DNA of 64,000 nucleotides from G965267605 sp965267605 (GCA_965267605.1 OZ254088.1:2666001-2730000); one strand, 5' to 3'. Shown: positions 1 through 9,514, counted from the stretch's first letter. Program-made: numbers and translations. Notes: generated from the sequence alone by a model not told the origin.

Positions 1-288
1 GCCAACAAACAGCCCATCGGAATGTATGCAGCAATGAAACCGTTCGTTACAAGGAAGTTCAAGCTACAGAAAGGCGATTCGGTTTATCTCTCTTCTGACG
101 GTTTCCCCGATCAGTTTGGTGGCGAGCGTGGCAAGAAACTGAAATCCATCAACCTTAAAAAGAAGCTTCTGCGGATGTCGGATTCGCCAATGGAGGTGCA
201 GGTTGGTATGCTACACAAAGAATTCGATGAGTGGAAGGGAGAACTGGAGCAAATTGATGACGTCTGTGTAATGGGTGTTCAGGTATGA
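1..288 (+). CDS. SpoIIE/PP2C-type phosphatase, C-terminal fragment (5' end outside window)
   Basis: The frame is open from base 1, so only the last 95 residues are present. They match the end of the neighbouring complete SpoIIE-type protein almost position for position: the start ANKQPIG, the phosphatase motif SSDGFPDQFGG, and the terminal DDVCVMGV with the last metal-binding aspartates. The family dephosphorylates serine/threonine of anti-sigma-factor antagonists or similar partners. The ATG inside the window at base 22 lies within the domain and is not the true start. The stop overlaps the next gene's start (ATGA at 285-288), so the two are probably co-transcribed tandem duplicates. The missing N-terminal sensor part cannot be judged. 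Confidence 0.85.
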   Translation, partial: ANKQPIGMYAAMKPFVTRKFKLQKGDSVYLSSDGFPDQFGGERGKKLKSINLKKKLLRMSDSPMEVQVGMLHKEFDEWKGELEQIDDVCVMGVQV

Positions 289-2504
289 AACGATACCTCT
301 ATATCGTGCTCTTATTGTTGACCGCTGTGAACGGTGTGGCTCAATCCAAAATTGATAGCCTCGAAGCTATATGGACGGATAAGAACCAGCTTGATACAGC
401 ACGCATGGAAGCCGCCAATCTCCTCTCAAGTGGTTACCTCAGAAGAGATCCGGCCCGTGCACTGGAGCTGATTGACGAAGGAATCCGTTACGCCAAAGCT
501 GTTTCATCACTCCGGTACGAAGCCATATTTCTGAAAACAAAAGGTGTGTACCATGGTATGAGGAGGGAACTGGACCTTGCGCTGAAATTCACCGAGCAGG
601 CACTGGAAATCAATCGTAAAGGAGGATATCTGAAACAGGAAGGATCTTGCCTGACCAATCTTGGGAACATCTATGCCATTTCCGGAGATGCGGAGAAGGG
701 ATTGAGCAATTTCGATCAAGCCATCCACATCTACAAAAAGTTAGGTGACAACAGACGTGTCGCTATGGCCACCGGAAACATGGGGCGTATCTACGTAGAT
801 CAGGCAGATCTAAAAACCGCACTGGACTTGCTGTACACGGCCAGTTCACTTTACATGGCTGAAGGTGATACCAACGGTTACCTGGGCGCAATGGAATCTG
901 TTGCCGGGATCCAACAAGATGTTGGACAATATAAGGAGGCCCGAAAGACCTTCAGGCGATCAGTGGCACTGTACAAACGCACCGGGGATATATACCATCT
1001 GGAAACCACCTTATCCGCCATTGGAAATAGCTACCTCGAAGAAATAGTTCCAGACAGCTGTTTGTACTATTTCCTGGAAGCTTTCCCTTACTGTAAACAA
1101 TTGCAAGATCCAAGAAAACTAGCTGCTGTACATCATAACCTGGGTGTGGCATACAAGCAGAACATGATGTATGATTCTGCCAAAGTTCACCTGGAAAAAG
1201 CAATTGAATACCGAAAGGTGATCAATGACGTCAAAGGCACAGCACTGGACTATAACGCACTTGGTTTGATCTATATACGACAAGGCCAAGTTGAGAAGGG
1301 AATAAACATGTGTACTGAAGCCTATGAGATCAGCGTGAAAATAGGAACTGTTTATTCACAAGAACGGTCCTGCAGCTGTCTTAGGGTGGGATACGAGGCG
1401 AAAGGTGACATGCGATCCGCATACAAGTTTCTGAAACTGGAAAGGATGCTGAATGATTCAATTACCAGGTCCGCCAATCACACTGAGTTGGTGCGACAGG
1501 AATTGAATTTCAAGCATGACATGGCACTGGCTGCAGATAGCATTAAAGATGATCAGGAAAAGCAGCTGCGTGATGCACAATTGCTGGCCAAGGATGCACA
1601 GTTGCAACAACAGGCATCAGAACGATGGATACTTTTTATGGGTATCGCCATTGCACTATTATTGGCTGGATTCGTTTACAATAGACTGCGCACTACCCGG
1701 AAGCAAAAGGCAGAGATCGAATTCCAGAAATCCCTGGTCCAGGAGAAGAACAATGAGATCACCGATTCCATTAATTACGCCAAACGTATCCAGGGTGCGA
1801 TCCTTCCAACAGAAGTAACCATCAACAAGGTGTTGCCCGATTCTTTTATCCTGTATCTCCCGAAAGATATTGTGGCTGGAGATTTCTACTGGATGGAGCA
1901 ACATGAGGGCATTACATATTTTGCGGTAGGAGACTGTACGGGTCACGGAGTACCCGGAGCGATGGTGTCTGTAATATGTTCCAATGCCCTTTCCAAGGCG
2001 CTGCTCGAAGATGGGAATACGGAGCCCGGAAAGATCCTTGACCGCGCCCGCGAACTTGTTATTGAGAGATTTGGTGGCAGCGAAGATGCCATCAGTGATG
2101 GCATGGACGTTTCGTTGTGTGCCCTTGACCCAACAACCCGAACACTGCGTTGGGCGGGTGCGAACAATCCGCTCTGGATCATTAGATCGGATGGTGAGGA
2201 GGTGGAAGAGACGAAGGCCAATAAGCAACCTGTTGGATTACATCGGGTAACGGAACCATTCACTACCCACGATGTGCAACTAAACAAGGGAGATGAGATT
2301 TACCTATTCTCCGATGGTTACTACGATCAGTTTGGCGGACCCAAAAGCAAGAAATTCAAATCTCAGAACCTCAAGAAACTGTTGCTTCAACTCAAAGGAA
2401 AATCGGGTTCCGATGTGTACAAACGTCTTGTTGATGAATTCAATACATGGAAGGGTGATCTTGAACAGGTAGATGATGTTTGTATCATGGGCGTGAGGGT
2501 TTAG
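285..2504 (+). CDS. TPR-repeat, membrane-anchored SpoIIE-family protein phosphatase
   Basis: This 739-residue signalling protein has an N-terminal signal peptide (residues 1-20, ending GVAQS), a long periplasmic TPR array (about 30-430, recurrent LGNIY/LGVAY-type helices), one membrane helix (about 447-467), a short coiled coil, and a cytoplasmic SpoIIE/PP2C domain (about 490-739). Metal-binding motifs are visible: AGDFYW near 531, GDCTGHGVPGAMVS near 550, SDGYYDQFGG near 678 and the final DDVCIMGV. The layout suggests that an outside or envelope signal read by the TPRs controls dephosphorylation of a cytoplasmic partner, which is inference. It starts on the stop of a paralog and ends with a 4-base convergent overlap with the ABC ATPase gene. 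Confidence 0.9.
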   Translation: MKRYLYIVLLLLTAVNGVAQSKIDSLEAIWTDKNQLDTARMEAANLLSSGYLRRDPARALELIDEGIRYAKAVSSLRYEAIFLKTKGVYHGMRRELDLALKFTEQALEINRKGGYLKQEGSCLTNLGNIYAISGDAEKGLSNFDQAIHIYKKLGDNRRVAMATGNMGRIYVDQADLKTALDLLYTASSLYMAEGDTNGYLGAMESVAGIQQDVGQYKEARKTFRRSVALYKRTGDIYHLETTLSAIGNSYLEEIVPDSCLYYFLEAFPYCKQLQDPRKLAAVHHNLGVAYKQNMMYDSAKVHLEKAIEYRKVINDVKGTALDYNALGLIYIRQGQVEKGINMCTEAYEISVKIGTVYSQERSCSCLRVGYEAKGDMRSAYKFLKLERMLNDSITRSANHTELVRQELNFKHDMALAADSIKDDQEKQLRDAQLLAKDAQLQQQASERWILFMGIAIALLLAGFVYNRLRTTRKQKAEIEFQKSLVQEKNNEITDSINYAKRIQGAILPTEVTINKVLPDSFILYLPKDIVAGDFYWMEQHEGITYFAVGDCTGHGVPGAMVSVICSNALSKALLEDGNTEPGKILDRARELVIERFGGSEDAISDGMDVSLCALDPTTRTLRWAGANNPLWIIRSDGEEVEETKANKQPVGLHRVTEPFTTHDVQLNKGDEIYLFSDGYYDQFGGPKSKKFKSQNLKKLLLQLKGKSGSDVYKRLVDEFNTWKGDLEQVDDVCIMGVRV

Positions 2505-3127
2505 CGCTCCCCCACCCAAACCTCTTCATCTACCAATGGTTTTGCCAGGTCCAGGTCGTGGCTGGAAAACATCAGACATTTATTATCCGCCTTGGCCATT
2601 GAGACAACCATTTCCAGCAATTCCGGTTTCGCTTTGTAATCAAGGAATGAGGTGGGTTCATCAAGTAACACAATAGGTGTTTCCTGAACCCAAACAGAAG
2701 CCAGCAATGTTTTCTGACGCTCACCGTCCGAGATGGCATTGAAAGGCCTTTCCAGCAAATGATCTACCCTAAACCTTTCGGCTGTAGTTTCCACTGAGTG
2801 TTCTTTATCGTTAGAGAACGTACCCAGTGTTATCACCTCCCGTACACTGAGGCCGGCTCCACCCTCTGACCGGGCTCCCTGATACCTCAACACTCGCGCG
2901 CAGTCTATCGTAGATAGTTCGTTTTGATCCCTACCCATGAGTTGTATCGTACCTGACATCGGTGAAATTAATCCTGCAATAGTTCGCAGCAGTGTTGTCT
3001 TTCCACTACCGTTCAAACCTGCCAATAAGTATACCTTCCCCTGCTCAAGGTTCAGGGATAAATCCTCAATCAGAGGAGCATCGTGACCGATGGTCACACC
3101 GTCCATATGAACTGCAACTGCACGCAT
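2501..3127 (-). CDS. ABC transporter ATP-binding protein, iron/cobalamin (FecE/BtuD-like) type
   Basis: This 208-residue ATPase has Walker A (GLNGSGKTT, near residue 38), an unusual signature ISDGERQK in place of LSGGQ, Walker B (IVLLDEPTSFLD) and an H-loop (SSHDLD). ATG at 3127 is preferred over an upstream in-frame GTG at 3154, because family proteins begin just before the first strand and the GTG would overlap the terminator hairpin. The nearby FecCD permease and binding lipoprotein on the same strand make it the likely motor of that importer, although a secreted propeller gene and a terminator lie between. The substrate (siderophore, heme or cobalamin) cannot be decided from sequence. Confidence 0.85.
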   Translation of the reverse strand: MRAVAVHMDGVTIGHDAPLIEDLSLNLEQGKVYLLAGLNGSGKTTLLRTIAGLISPMSGTIQLMGRDQNELSTIDCARVLRYQGARSEGGAGLSVREVITLGTFSNDKEHSVETTAERFRVDHLLERPFNAISDGERQKTLLASVWVQETPIVLLDEPTSFLDYKAKPELLEMVVSMAKADNKCLMFSSHDLDLAKPLVDEEVWVGER

Positions 3128-3147
3128 AGACACCCCTAAACTAAGAA

Positions 3148-3169
3148 AGCCCACTCAAAAGAGCGGGCT
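3148..3169 (-). terminator. Rho-independent terminator after the YCF48-like gene
   Basis: On the minus strand a 9-base-pair stem (AGCCCGCTC pairing with GAGTGGGCT, one mismatch) with a TTTT loop is followed by a T-rich run. It lies between the stop of the YCF48-like gene and the ABC ATPase start, so it should end or attenuate transcription into the ATPase gene. Confidence 0.65.
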
Positions 3170-3190
3170 AACCGTTAAAACGCCATAAAT

Positions 3191-4924
3191 CTATCGGGAC
3201 AGAAGAGATAGACTTGAGTCAATATCTCTTCTAAGTATGGTATACTGCCCCACTGCTACTACACTTTTCTTACTGACTGCGAAATCGTACAGCATATAAG
3301 ATGTGCACAGATCGCCATCGCCTTTCCAGGTCTTTCCACCATCGCTGGTCTTCATAACCATACCGCTAGCACCAACCGCGAAGCCAGTATTGCCCTTGAG
3401 GAATTTGATTTTTCTCAGCTGCCCGCTAGTGGCCTTGCTTACACTTGAGAAATCCTTATTGGCATAGTATACACCGTAGCTTGAGTGAATCAGGAAACCG
3501 TCAGGTGCATCGGTAATGTCAAATGGATAGTACACCTGGGTTTTATACTTCTTGAACTCACCAACGTGTTTGTCATCAATGTAACCTACTGAAATGTCCT
3601 GGTTGTTGCCTACCACTCTCATGGAAACTACCTTCACTTTATCGCCATGAGCGAAGAAGTGGGTATATGAATTGTAGTTGTTGTATCTGTAGTTCACGTT
3701 AGCAAACAGAGAACGATCAAGCTTCCATTCCTGTCCACCGTTCCTTGTTCTGTAAATGTTGCCGCGCATATCAGCGATCCAGCCATTCTTTGCATCCGCA
3801 AAATGCAGATCGGAGATTGCTGCGGTAAACGGCATATTTGCAGCCTGAGTGAACGTATTTGACTTCACATTCCAGATATACACCCTCGAGTAGTTGTCAG
3901 ATAGAATGTAATGACTCGACCCCACCTTGAACATCTTGTTCACTCCACTGGCTGAAGACTTCACCTTACTCCAGGTTTTACCTTCATCTGCCGATTCAAC
4001 AAGGATTCCACCCTGGGCCAGCGCGTAAAATTTGCCGTTCGCATTGTAATCAATGTGCATGATGTTGACTGCTCCCAGAGATCCATACTTCATCGGATAC
4101 TTCGCCTGGTACTTGCGTTGAATGTCCTGGAATTCCCTTAGCTCTTCCGCTGTAAACTGGCCGCCATTGCTACCCTTCAAAAGCTTTGAAGCTTCAGTGT
4201 AGTCATTGCCATCTCTGATCTGTTTCCATTTCTTTCCTCCGTCTAGTGAACGGAAGAACGTACGCATTCGGAAGTTGTATGCGTATGCCTTCTTACCACC
4301 TACAAAAGCCATCGTCATTTGGGCGTAGGTGTCCTTTCTAACATCATGGATATTCTTAGTTGTCAGTTGGCCATCCACCAATCCGAAATACGATTCCTTG
4401 ACCGTATCTACCAGAAATCTCTGCAACAGGTTCTCCCAGGTTTTACCTCCATCGGATGTATGCATCACACAGTTGTTGCCGTAAACCAGTCCGTTGTTCG
4501 CATCTGCAAATGCAACCTGTGTAGCTTGTGTGCTGGGCGCCATGCCTATTTCCTTAAAATTCTTGCCTCCATCTTCTGTCAGAAGCATTGGAGCACCAGT
4601 GTTTCGTAGGACAAGGAATTTCTTTGCGGACCAAAAGTGGACATCTACCACCTGTGCACCATAGTAATTGTTCGTGGTTTGTTTTGAAGGTGCTGGCAGT
4701 GCAATAAATTTGAATTCATTTTCCAATGGTTTTGCTTTGAGTAGACCCGGTGTATAATACCCGGCCTTCAATAGCCATTGTTCCGTTCCCGGGATCTTCC
4801 ATCCCTGTTGGAACTGGATGTACTTCGTGGCAGGCATTATTGCCTTCCAATCTGAAGTTTGACTCGTCCCTGCAAGTGTTGTCAGAGAGAGTACTATGCT
4901 GAGAAATATATTTTGCGTCTTCAT
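3191..4924 (-). CDS. Secreted YCF48/BNR-type beta-propeller protein
   Basis: This 577-residue protein has a signal peptide (MKTQNIFLSIVLSLTTLAG, ATG at 4924; the longer frame begins with TTG and adds charged residues ahead of it). Repeated Asp-box-like motifs appear through the chain: TSDGGKTW, SLDGGKKW, SADEGKTW, TRNGGQEW and a second TSDGGKTW. These are the hallmark of YCF48/photosystem-II-assembly-like and sialidase-type propellers, which fold as six or seven blades. No catalytic residues are recognisable, and no T9SS C-terminal domain is seen. It sits between the permease and ATPase genes of an ABC importer, in the same direction. A function in uptake is possible but unproven. Confidence 0.75.
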   Translation of the reverse strand: MKTQNIFLSIVLSLTTLAGTSQTSDWKAIMPATKYIQFQQGWKIPGTEQWLLKAGYYTPGLLKAKPLENEFKFIALPAPSKQTTNNYYGAQVVDVHFWSAKKFLVLRNTGAPMLLTEDGGKNFKEIGMAPSTQATQVAFADANNGLVYGNNCVMHTSDGGKTWENLLQRFLVDTVKESYFGLVDGQLTTKNIHDVRKDTYAQMTMAFVGGKKAYAYNFRMRTFFRSLDGGKKWKQIRDGNDYTEASKLLKGSNGGQFTAEELREFQDIQRKYQAKYPMKYGSLGAVNIMHIDYNANGKFYALAQGGILVESADEGKTWSKVKSSASGVNKMFKVGSSHYILSDNYSRVYIWNVKSNTFTQAANMPFTAAISDLHFADAKNGWIADMRGNIYRTRNGGQEWKLDRSLFANVNYRYNNYNSYTHFFAHGDKVKVVSMRVVGNNQDISVGYIDDKHVGEFKKYKTQVYYPFDITDAPDGFLIHSSYGVYYANKDFSSVSKATSGQLRKIKFLKGNTGFAVGASGMVMKTSDGGKTWKGDGDLCTSYMLYDFAVSKKSVVAVGQYTILRRDIDSSLSLLSR

Positions 4925-5012
4925 GCCCTTTAGACGCAAAAAATTTGAAAATCAATAAAAAAAGTTGTGCTGGGGAAGGCTGAATTTCTCCCAAACTGAC
5001 TGCCACCAAAGG

Positions 5013-6020
5013 TTAGAACTCAAATGTTCTTTTGCTTGAAAGAATAGTCCAAATAACCACCGGTGCCCCAATGAGTGATGCTACAGCATTGACCGGTAAA
5101 GTGTATTCCGTAAAGGGAAGCTGGGATATCCAATCGCACAACACCATCATCGCAATACCCGTAAGGCAGACGGGTAGAACAATTGACATGTGGTTGGATG
5201 AGCCGAACCATCGTTTCGCCAGCTGTGGAGCTGCAATCCCGATAAATGCCACGGGACCACAGTAGGCTACAGTAATCGCTACAGCTATCGAAGTTACCAG
5301 GATCAGGGCCGTTCGAATCTTACCAAGATCCACTCCTGTGCTCCTTGCAAAGTCATCGCCCATCAGGATAGCATTTAAAGAACGACTCAAAAACACACCT
5401 GACAACACCATCATTATGAGCGATCCCGTCATGAGCCACATACCAGTACCAGCAGCAATGCTCAAGCTTCCCATACTCCAAAACACATAGGATTGAAGTG
5501 TGTTGCTCTCTGCTAAGAACTGAAGTATCGCAATGATACCATTCACGAATATTCCCGCCATCAAACCGATCAGCAAGAGGGAAACACTGTTCCTGGTCTT
5601 CCTGGCCACACTCAAAATGATGATCAACATCACCAGGGCACCCAAAAGTGCACCCGATACCATACCAATTTGCCGGAACAATTCGCCTACAAGCACGGAT
5701 TGTCCCACAAACATCACTAAGGCTACACCAAGGCTCGCCCCGGAGCTAATACCAAGCACATAAGGCCCTGCTAATGCATTCTTAAAGAGCGTTTGCATAA
5801 ATAACCCGGCCAACGCTAATGTGCCACCCACCAGCATTGCTGTCAATGCCCGAGGCAAACGTACCTCCCGAACAATAATTCCCGATGTTTTCTTGGTAGT
5901 GGAGAACAAAGAAGTTAAGACTTCGTCCATCGGTATGGCTACACTGCCCCACGCCAATTCCGCGAAAAAGAGCACTGCAATAACCAGCAATAGTGCTATG
6001 TTACCAGCTCTCAACCTCAT
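5013..6020 (-). CDS. FecCD-family ABC importer permease
   Basis: This 335-residue polytopic inner-membrane protein has about ten predicted helices. Conserved features of the BtuC/FecC/FhuB permease family are visible: VRLPRALTAMLVGGTLALAG near residues 50-70, NALAGPYVLGISSGASLG near 80-100, and GPVAFIGIAAPQLAKRWFG near 235-255, the coupling-helix region that contacts the ATPase. It overlaps the binding-lipoprotein gene upstream by four bases (ATGA), which indicates translational coupling. With that lipoprotein and the ATPase it makes a complete importer for a metal chelate or cobalamin-like compound. Length is normal for the family. Confidence 0.93.
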   Translation of the reverse strand: MRLRAGNIALLLVIAVLFFAELAWGSVAIPMDEVLTSLFSTTKKTSGIIVREVRLPRALTAMLVGGTLALAGLFMQTLFKNALAGPYVLGISSGASLGVALVMFVGQSVLVGELFRQIGMVSGALLGALVMLIIILSVARKTRNSVSLLLIGLMAGIFVNGIIAILQFLAESNTLQSYVFWSMGSLSIAAGTGMWLMTGSLIMMVLSGVFLSRSLNAILMGDDFARSTGVDLGKIRTALILVTSIAVAITVAYCGPVAFIGIAAPQLAKRWFGSSNHMSIVLPVCLTGIAMMVLCDWISQLPFTEYTLPVNAVASLIGAPVVIWTILSSKRTFEF

Positions 6021-7150
6021 TGCGCGGGTAACTTTCGATAGAAATACAGCATGGAATCGTGTGCATTTCCTCGGCCAATCAGCTCAAGGTCACGAAGCAA
6101 TACTGACGGATAAACTACGGCCTGTTCCCAAAATGCATTTGCATTGCCTACGCGCTTTGCGTCATAGTTGTATACCATGCCATTTCGAAATGCCTTGAAC
6201 GCAGTATACCGGGTCTCATTTTCTTTCATTTCCGCGAGTGATTTTACATCCCCGGGATTGATCCATACATCCGCTTCAGATTGCGCCTCCACTATTACTT
6301 CCATGCTGGCCGCAAAACTTCCTGTTTCCTCATTGCTATAGAACGCATACTGCATTTCGGCATCACGCATCAACTTAGCCATGTAGCTGTTACCACCGGG
6401 TGTATACCAGACACCGTCCCAAACACTTCCTGTCATCACATTCATTCGGGGGTTGGAAAGAACCGGAACCCGGTTGGTTTCATAGAGTTTTTTCTCGTCC
6501 TCGTAGATCTTTACAGCATCCTGAAACTGATTGGTAAAAGCACCAAAGACCTTCAACCATTCCAATCTTGCCAGAGGATCGGTTTCATGCCACTCCAGAC
6601 CAAATAAGATCGGGATACCAAGGTCGGTTACCTTCTTCAGCTTTTCAGGAGATTCAGGATAACCGCTGGTGATAAATAAGTCTGGTGTTGTTGCAGCCAT
6701 CACTTCAATATTGAGTTGACCTACTTCTCCAAAGTGCGCTACCTCTCCATTCTCAATCCGATGGCGAACAATCTCAGAGTATACCAGATCGTGTCGATCC
6801 ACTCCTACGATCTTATCGGCAAGGCCTAACCTGTCCAGGTAACCAATGTACGGACTGCCTGAAACAACCAGTCTTTCTAAGGGTGTAACTACCTTTGTAG
6901 TTCCCGGCTGCACAGTGAGTGCATCCAACTGTTCCCGGGCTCCAAGAAAGTAAGTATGGTATATTTCACCCTTGCTCCATGGATCCTTCAGGGTAAGCAC
7001 GGTGTAACCATCTACGCTTTGCAACGTAAAGTTCTTTGCGTGTTCGATCTGAATAATCTGGAGATCGAACACTCCTGCCCCATGATCTGGTTCCTTGCTG
7101 CTACATCCAACCAGAAACAGTAAACCTAATAGAATTGCTGTGCGATGCAT
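6017..7150 (-). CDS. ABC importer substrate-binding lipoprotein (BtuF/FepB-like)
   Basis: This 377-residue lipoprotein starts at ATG 7150, giving a short signal peptide with lipobox LVGC (cysteine 16); an upstream in-frame start at 7174 is less likely. The central part has the class III binding-protein pattern, with PLERLVVSGSPYIGYLDRLG and ITSGYPESPEKLKKVTDLGIPIL flanking a long linker helix. The C-terminal lobe contains SVWDGVWYTPGGNSYMAKLM. Such proteins deliver iron chelates or B12 to FecCD permeases. The permease follows directly with a 4-base overlap. No riboswitch-like structure fits in the 69 bases shared with the divergent gpmI, so regulation is unknown. Confidence 0.88.
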   Translation of the reverse strand: MHRTAILLGLLFLVGCSSKEPDHGAGVFDLQIIQIEHAKNFTLQSVDGYTVLTLKDPWSKGEIYHTYFLGAREQLDALTVQPGTTKVVTPLERLVVSGSPYIGYLDRLGLADKIVGVDRHDLVYSEIVRHRIENGEVAHFGEVGQLNIEVMAATTPDLFITSGYPESPEKLKKVTDLGIPILFGLEWHETDPLARLEWLKVFGAFTNQFQDAVKIYEDEKKLYETNRVPVLSNPRMNVMTGSVWDGVWYTPGGNSYMAKLMRDAEMQYAFYSNEETGSFAASMEVIVEAQSEADVWINPGDVKSLAEMKENETRYTAFKAFRNGMVYNYDAKRVGNANAFWEQAVVYPSVLLRDLELIGRGNAHDSMLYFYRKLPAQ

Positions 7151-7219
7151 AGGAACAAATCTAACATTTATCATTCCTCTAAAGCGCTCAGAATCATATC
7201 TTAGACCGTCATTAACATT

Positions 7220-8761
7220 ATGAGAAAAGCAGCACTGATCATACTTGATGGCTGGGGTAAAGGAGATGGATCCCAGGGAGATGGGATCGCTTCTGCCAAT
7301 ACTCCGTTCATTGATAGTTGTTACGATCGATACCCCAATGCGAACCTTAAAACCTTCGGTGAAAATGTAGGACTACCCGAAGGACAAATGGGGAATTCTG
7401 AAGTTGGACATTTGAATATAGGGGCAGGTAGAATCGTTTATCAGGACCTTGTCAAGATCAACAAAGCCATTCGCGATGGTGAGTTTGACAAGAACCCGGT
7501 ATTGCAGGAAACAATTAGCTACTGTGTAAAGAACAACAAGCCTCTGCATTTAATGGGATTGGTATCGGATGGTGGCATACACTCCCATGACGCACATCTG
7601 CATCATCTTATCAAGGTAGCAGTGAATGCTGGGGTTTCGGAAGTCTTCGTTCATGCATTTACCGATGGTAGAGATTGTTCCCCCACTAGCGGAAAGGGAC
7701 ACGTACAACGATTGATAAATGTGATCAACCAGGTTAACGAACAACAGGAAAGGGTGGCGGCTCAGCTGGTGAGCGTTATTGGTCGTTACTATGCCATGGA
7801 TCGTGACCAACGATGGGGCAGGATCAAGGAGGCTTATGATCTTCTTCTCGTTGGGGATGGAGAACACACCATGGATTTGTTAGCAGCAATTGCGAGAAGT
7901 TATGGGCAGGAGGAAACAGATGAATTTCTTAAACCGAAATGCTTGGTTGACAATGCCGGGATTCCGATCGGAAGATTCCGGAAGGATGATGCAGTTATCT
8001 GTTTCAATTTCAGAACAGATCGCTGTAGAGAGATCACGGATGTGCTTACGCAGAGAGACATGGTAGATGAAGGAATGCTACGCATACCGTTGCGCTATGT
8101 AACCATGACCAACTATGACAATACCTTCGCAGGAATCAATGTACTCTTCTCTAAAGACAATTTGGAGTATACCATAGGCGAAGTGATTGCCAATGCCGGA
8201 TTATCTCAGGTCCGTATAGCGGAGACAGAAAAATACCCGCACGTCACCTACTTCTTTTCGGGTGGAAGAGAGAACGAATTCGATGGTGAAACCAGATTGA
8301 TGGTGGCATCCCCCAAGGTAGCAACCTACGATCTGCAACCTGAAATGAGTGCACTTGAGGTAACCTCCACCATCTGCGATGAAATCAATACAAATCAACC
8401 CGATTTCGTATGTCTCAACTTTGCAAACCCAGACATGGTGGGGCATACAGGTGTTCCTGAAGCCATCCTAAAAGCAGTTGAAACTGTGGATGATTGCACT
8501 AAACAGGTGGTTGAAGCAGCACTTGCCAATGACTACAGTTTGGTGATCATTGCAGATCATGGTAATGCAGACAAGATGGTGAACGATGATGGATCGCCTC
8601 ACACAGCCCACACCACCAATCTGGTTCCATGCTTCATTATTGACAAGGACAATACCTGGAATGCTGAAGAAGGAATTCTCGCTGACGTGGCTCCTACTAT
8701 CCTTAAACTGATGGGTATTGATCAACCCGCGGCCATGACCGGGTCAGCGTTGATCTCCTAA
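7220..8761 (+). CDS. gpmI: 2,3-bisphosphoglycerate-independent phosphoglycerate mutase
   Basis: This cytoplasmic 513-residue enzyme interconverts 3- and 2-phosphoglycerate in glycolysis and gluconeogenesis using two Mn ions. It has the alkaline-phosphatase-superfamily start LIILDGWGKGDGS, the phosphoserine motif GNSEVGHLNIGAGR with catalytic Ser about 60, the HAFTDGRD motif, RTDR near 268, and the C-terminal metal site ADHGNADKM. Length is exactly that expected for GpmI. It is transcribed alone, divergent from the ABC importer, and ends three bases before a convergent methyltransferase gene. Confidence 0.97.
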   Translation: MRKAALIILDGWGKGDGSQGDGIASANTPFIDSCYDRYPNANLKTFGENVGLPEGQMGNSEVGHLNIGAGRIVYQDLVKINKAIRDGEFDKNPVLQETISYCVKNNKPLHLMGLVSDGGIHSHDAHLHHLIKVAVNAGVSEVFVHAFTDGRDCSPTSGKGHVQRLINVINQVNEQQERVAAQLVSVIGRYYAMDRDQRWGRIKEAYDLLLVGDGEHTMDLLAAIARSYGQEETDEFLKPKCLVDNAGIPIGRFRKDDAVICFNFRTDRCREITDVLTQRDMVDEGMLRIPLRYVTMTNYDNTFAGINVLFSKDNLEYTIGEVIANAGLSQVRIAETEKYPHVTYFFSGGRENEFDGETRLMVASPKVATYDLQPEMSALEVTSTICDEINTNQPDFVCLNFANPDMVGHTGVPEAILKAVETVDDCTKQVVEAALANDYSLVIIADHGNADKMVNDDGSPHTAHTTNLVPCFIIDKDNTWNAEEGILADVAPTILKLMGIDQPAAMTGSALIS

Positions 8762-8764
8762 GCC

Positions 8765-9514
8765 TTATAGTTGACCAATGTAAGCCCGCGTAGTGTACAT
8801 CGCGTGGAACATCTCTCCCTCCTGATAGGTGGCGAATACGTTCTCCAGCGCTGAAAGTGCAGCGGCATATCTATCATCGTTCTTTGGTATAGCATAGGAG
8901 CAACTATCGTACCTCCCAATGAACCCTTTCAGATCAAAAACCTGCTTATAAGGGAGTTCGAACATTGCATAGGGGCCTCCAAAGAATTCCTGAAACATCT
9001 CCTCTGTAAGATTGGTATGTCGAATGTTTACGTAGTCAGTAGAATGTTGGAGAAGGAGATCTTCATATGCTTGCATGGAATCATACGAATTGTCACGATT
9101 ATTCCACACCAACGCAACCCACCCCTCATCCTTGAGAATTCGATTGAACTCCTTCCGGGTCTTTTGCCGGTCGAACCAGTGAAACGCCTGGGCCGCAAGT
9201 ACCATATCCACTGAATTGTCCTTTAATCCCGTATGTTCTGCGTCTCCCTGGCCAGAACAGTAATTTTGAAAATGACCGAGGAATTGATCCGAAGCGTTTC
9301 GCATTTCCTCGTTTGGTTCAATGGCTCGCGTAATGCATCCGTACTCCAGAAATAATTTGGTGCTTATCCCAGTGCCTGAACCAACATCCGCTACCACCCA
9401 GGAAGGATTGAGGCCGATTCGGTTTTCTAATTCTAAAGTCAGTTCTGAGGGATACCCCGGCCTGTAATTGATATAATCCTCAACTCTGGTGCTGAATCTA
9501 CGTCTACTATCCAC
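8765..9514 (-). CDS. Class I SAM-dependent methyltransferase
   Basis: This 249-residue methyltransferase has motif I VADVGSGTGIS (residues 41-51), the acidic post-motif AIEPNEEM, and the motif LAAQAFHWFD typical of the Methyltransf_11/UbiE-like group. It begins with GTG at 9514 (MDSRRRFSTRVEDY), followed by the NYRPGYP sequence common at the N-terminus of this subfamily. Substrate unknown; the family includes small-molecule O-methyltransferases. It lies 16 bases downstream of the choice-of-anchor L gene on the same strand, so it may be read through from it. Confidence 0.88.
   Translation of the reverse strand: MDSRRRFSTRVEDYINYRPGYPSELTLELENRIGLNPSWVVADVGSGTGISTKLFLEYGCITRAIEPNEEMRNASDQFLGHFQNYCSGQGDAEHTGLKDNSVDMVLAAQAFHWFDRQKTRKEFNRILKDEGWVALVWNNRDNSYDSMQAYEDLLLQHSTDYVNIRHTNLTEEMFQEFFGGPYAMFELPYKQVFDLKGFIGRYDSCSYAIPKNDDRYAAALSALENVFATYQEGEMFHAMYTTRAYIGQL

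Noticed and set aside
1659..2228. Long open frame on the minus strand inside the SpoIIE gene
   Set aside because: It is antisense to a well-supported phosphatase domain and has no family-like motifs.
7151..7219. Possible cobalamin riboswitch before the ABC importer
   Set aside because: Only 69 bases separate the divergent starts, too short for a B12 aptamer, and no conserved box is seen.
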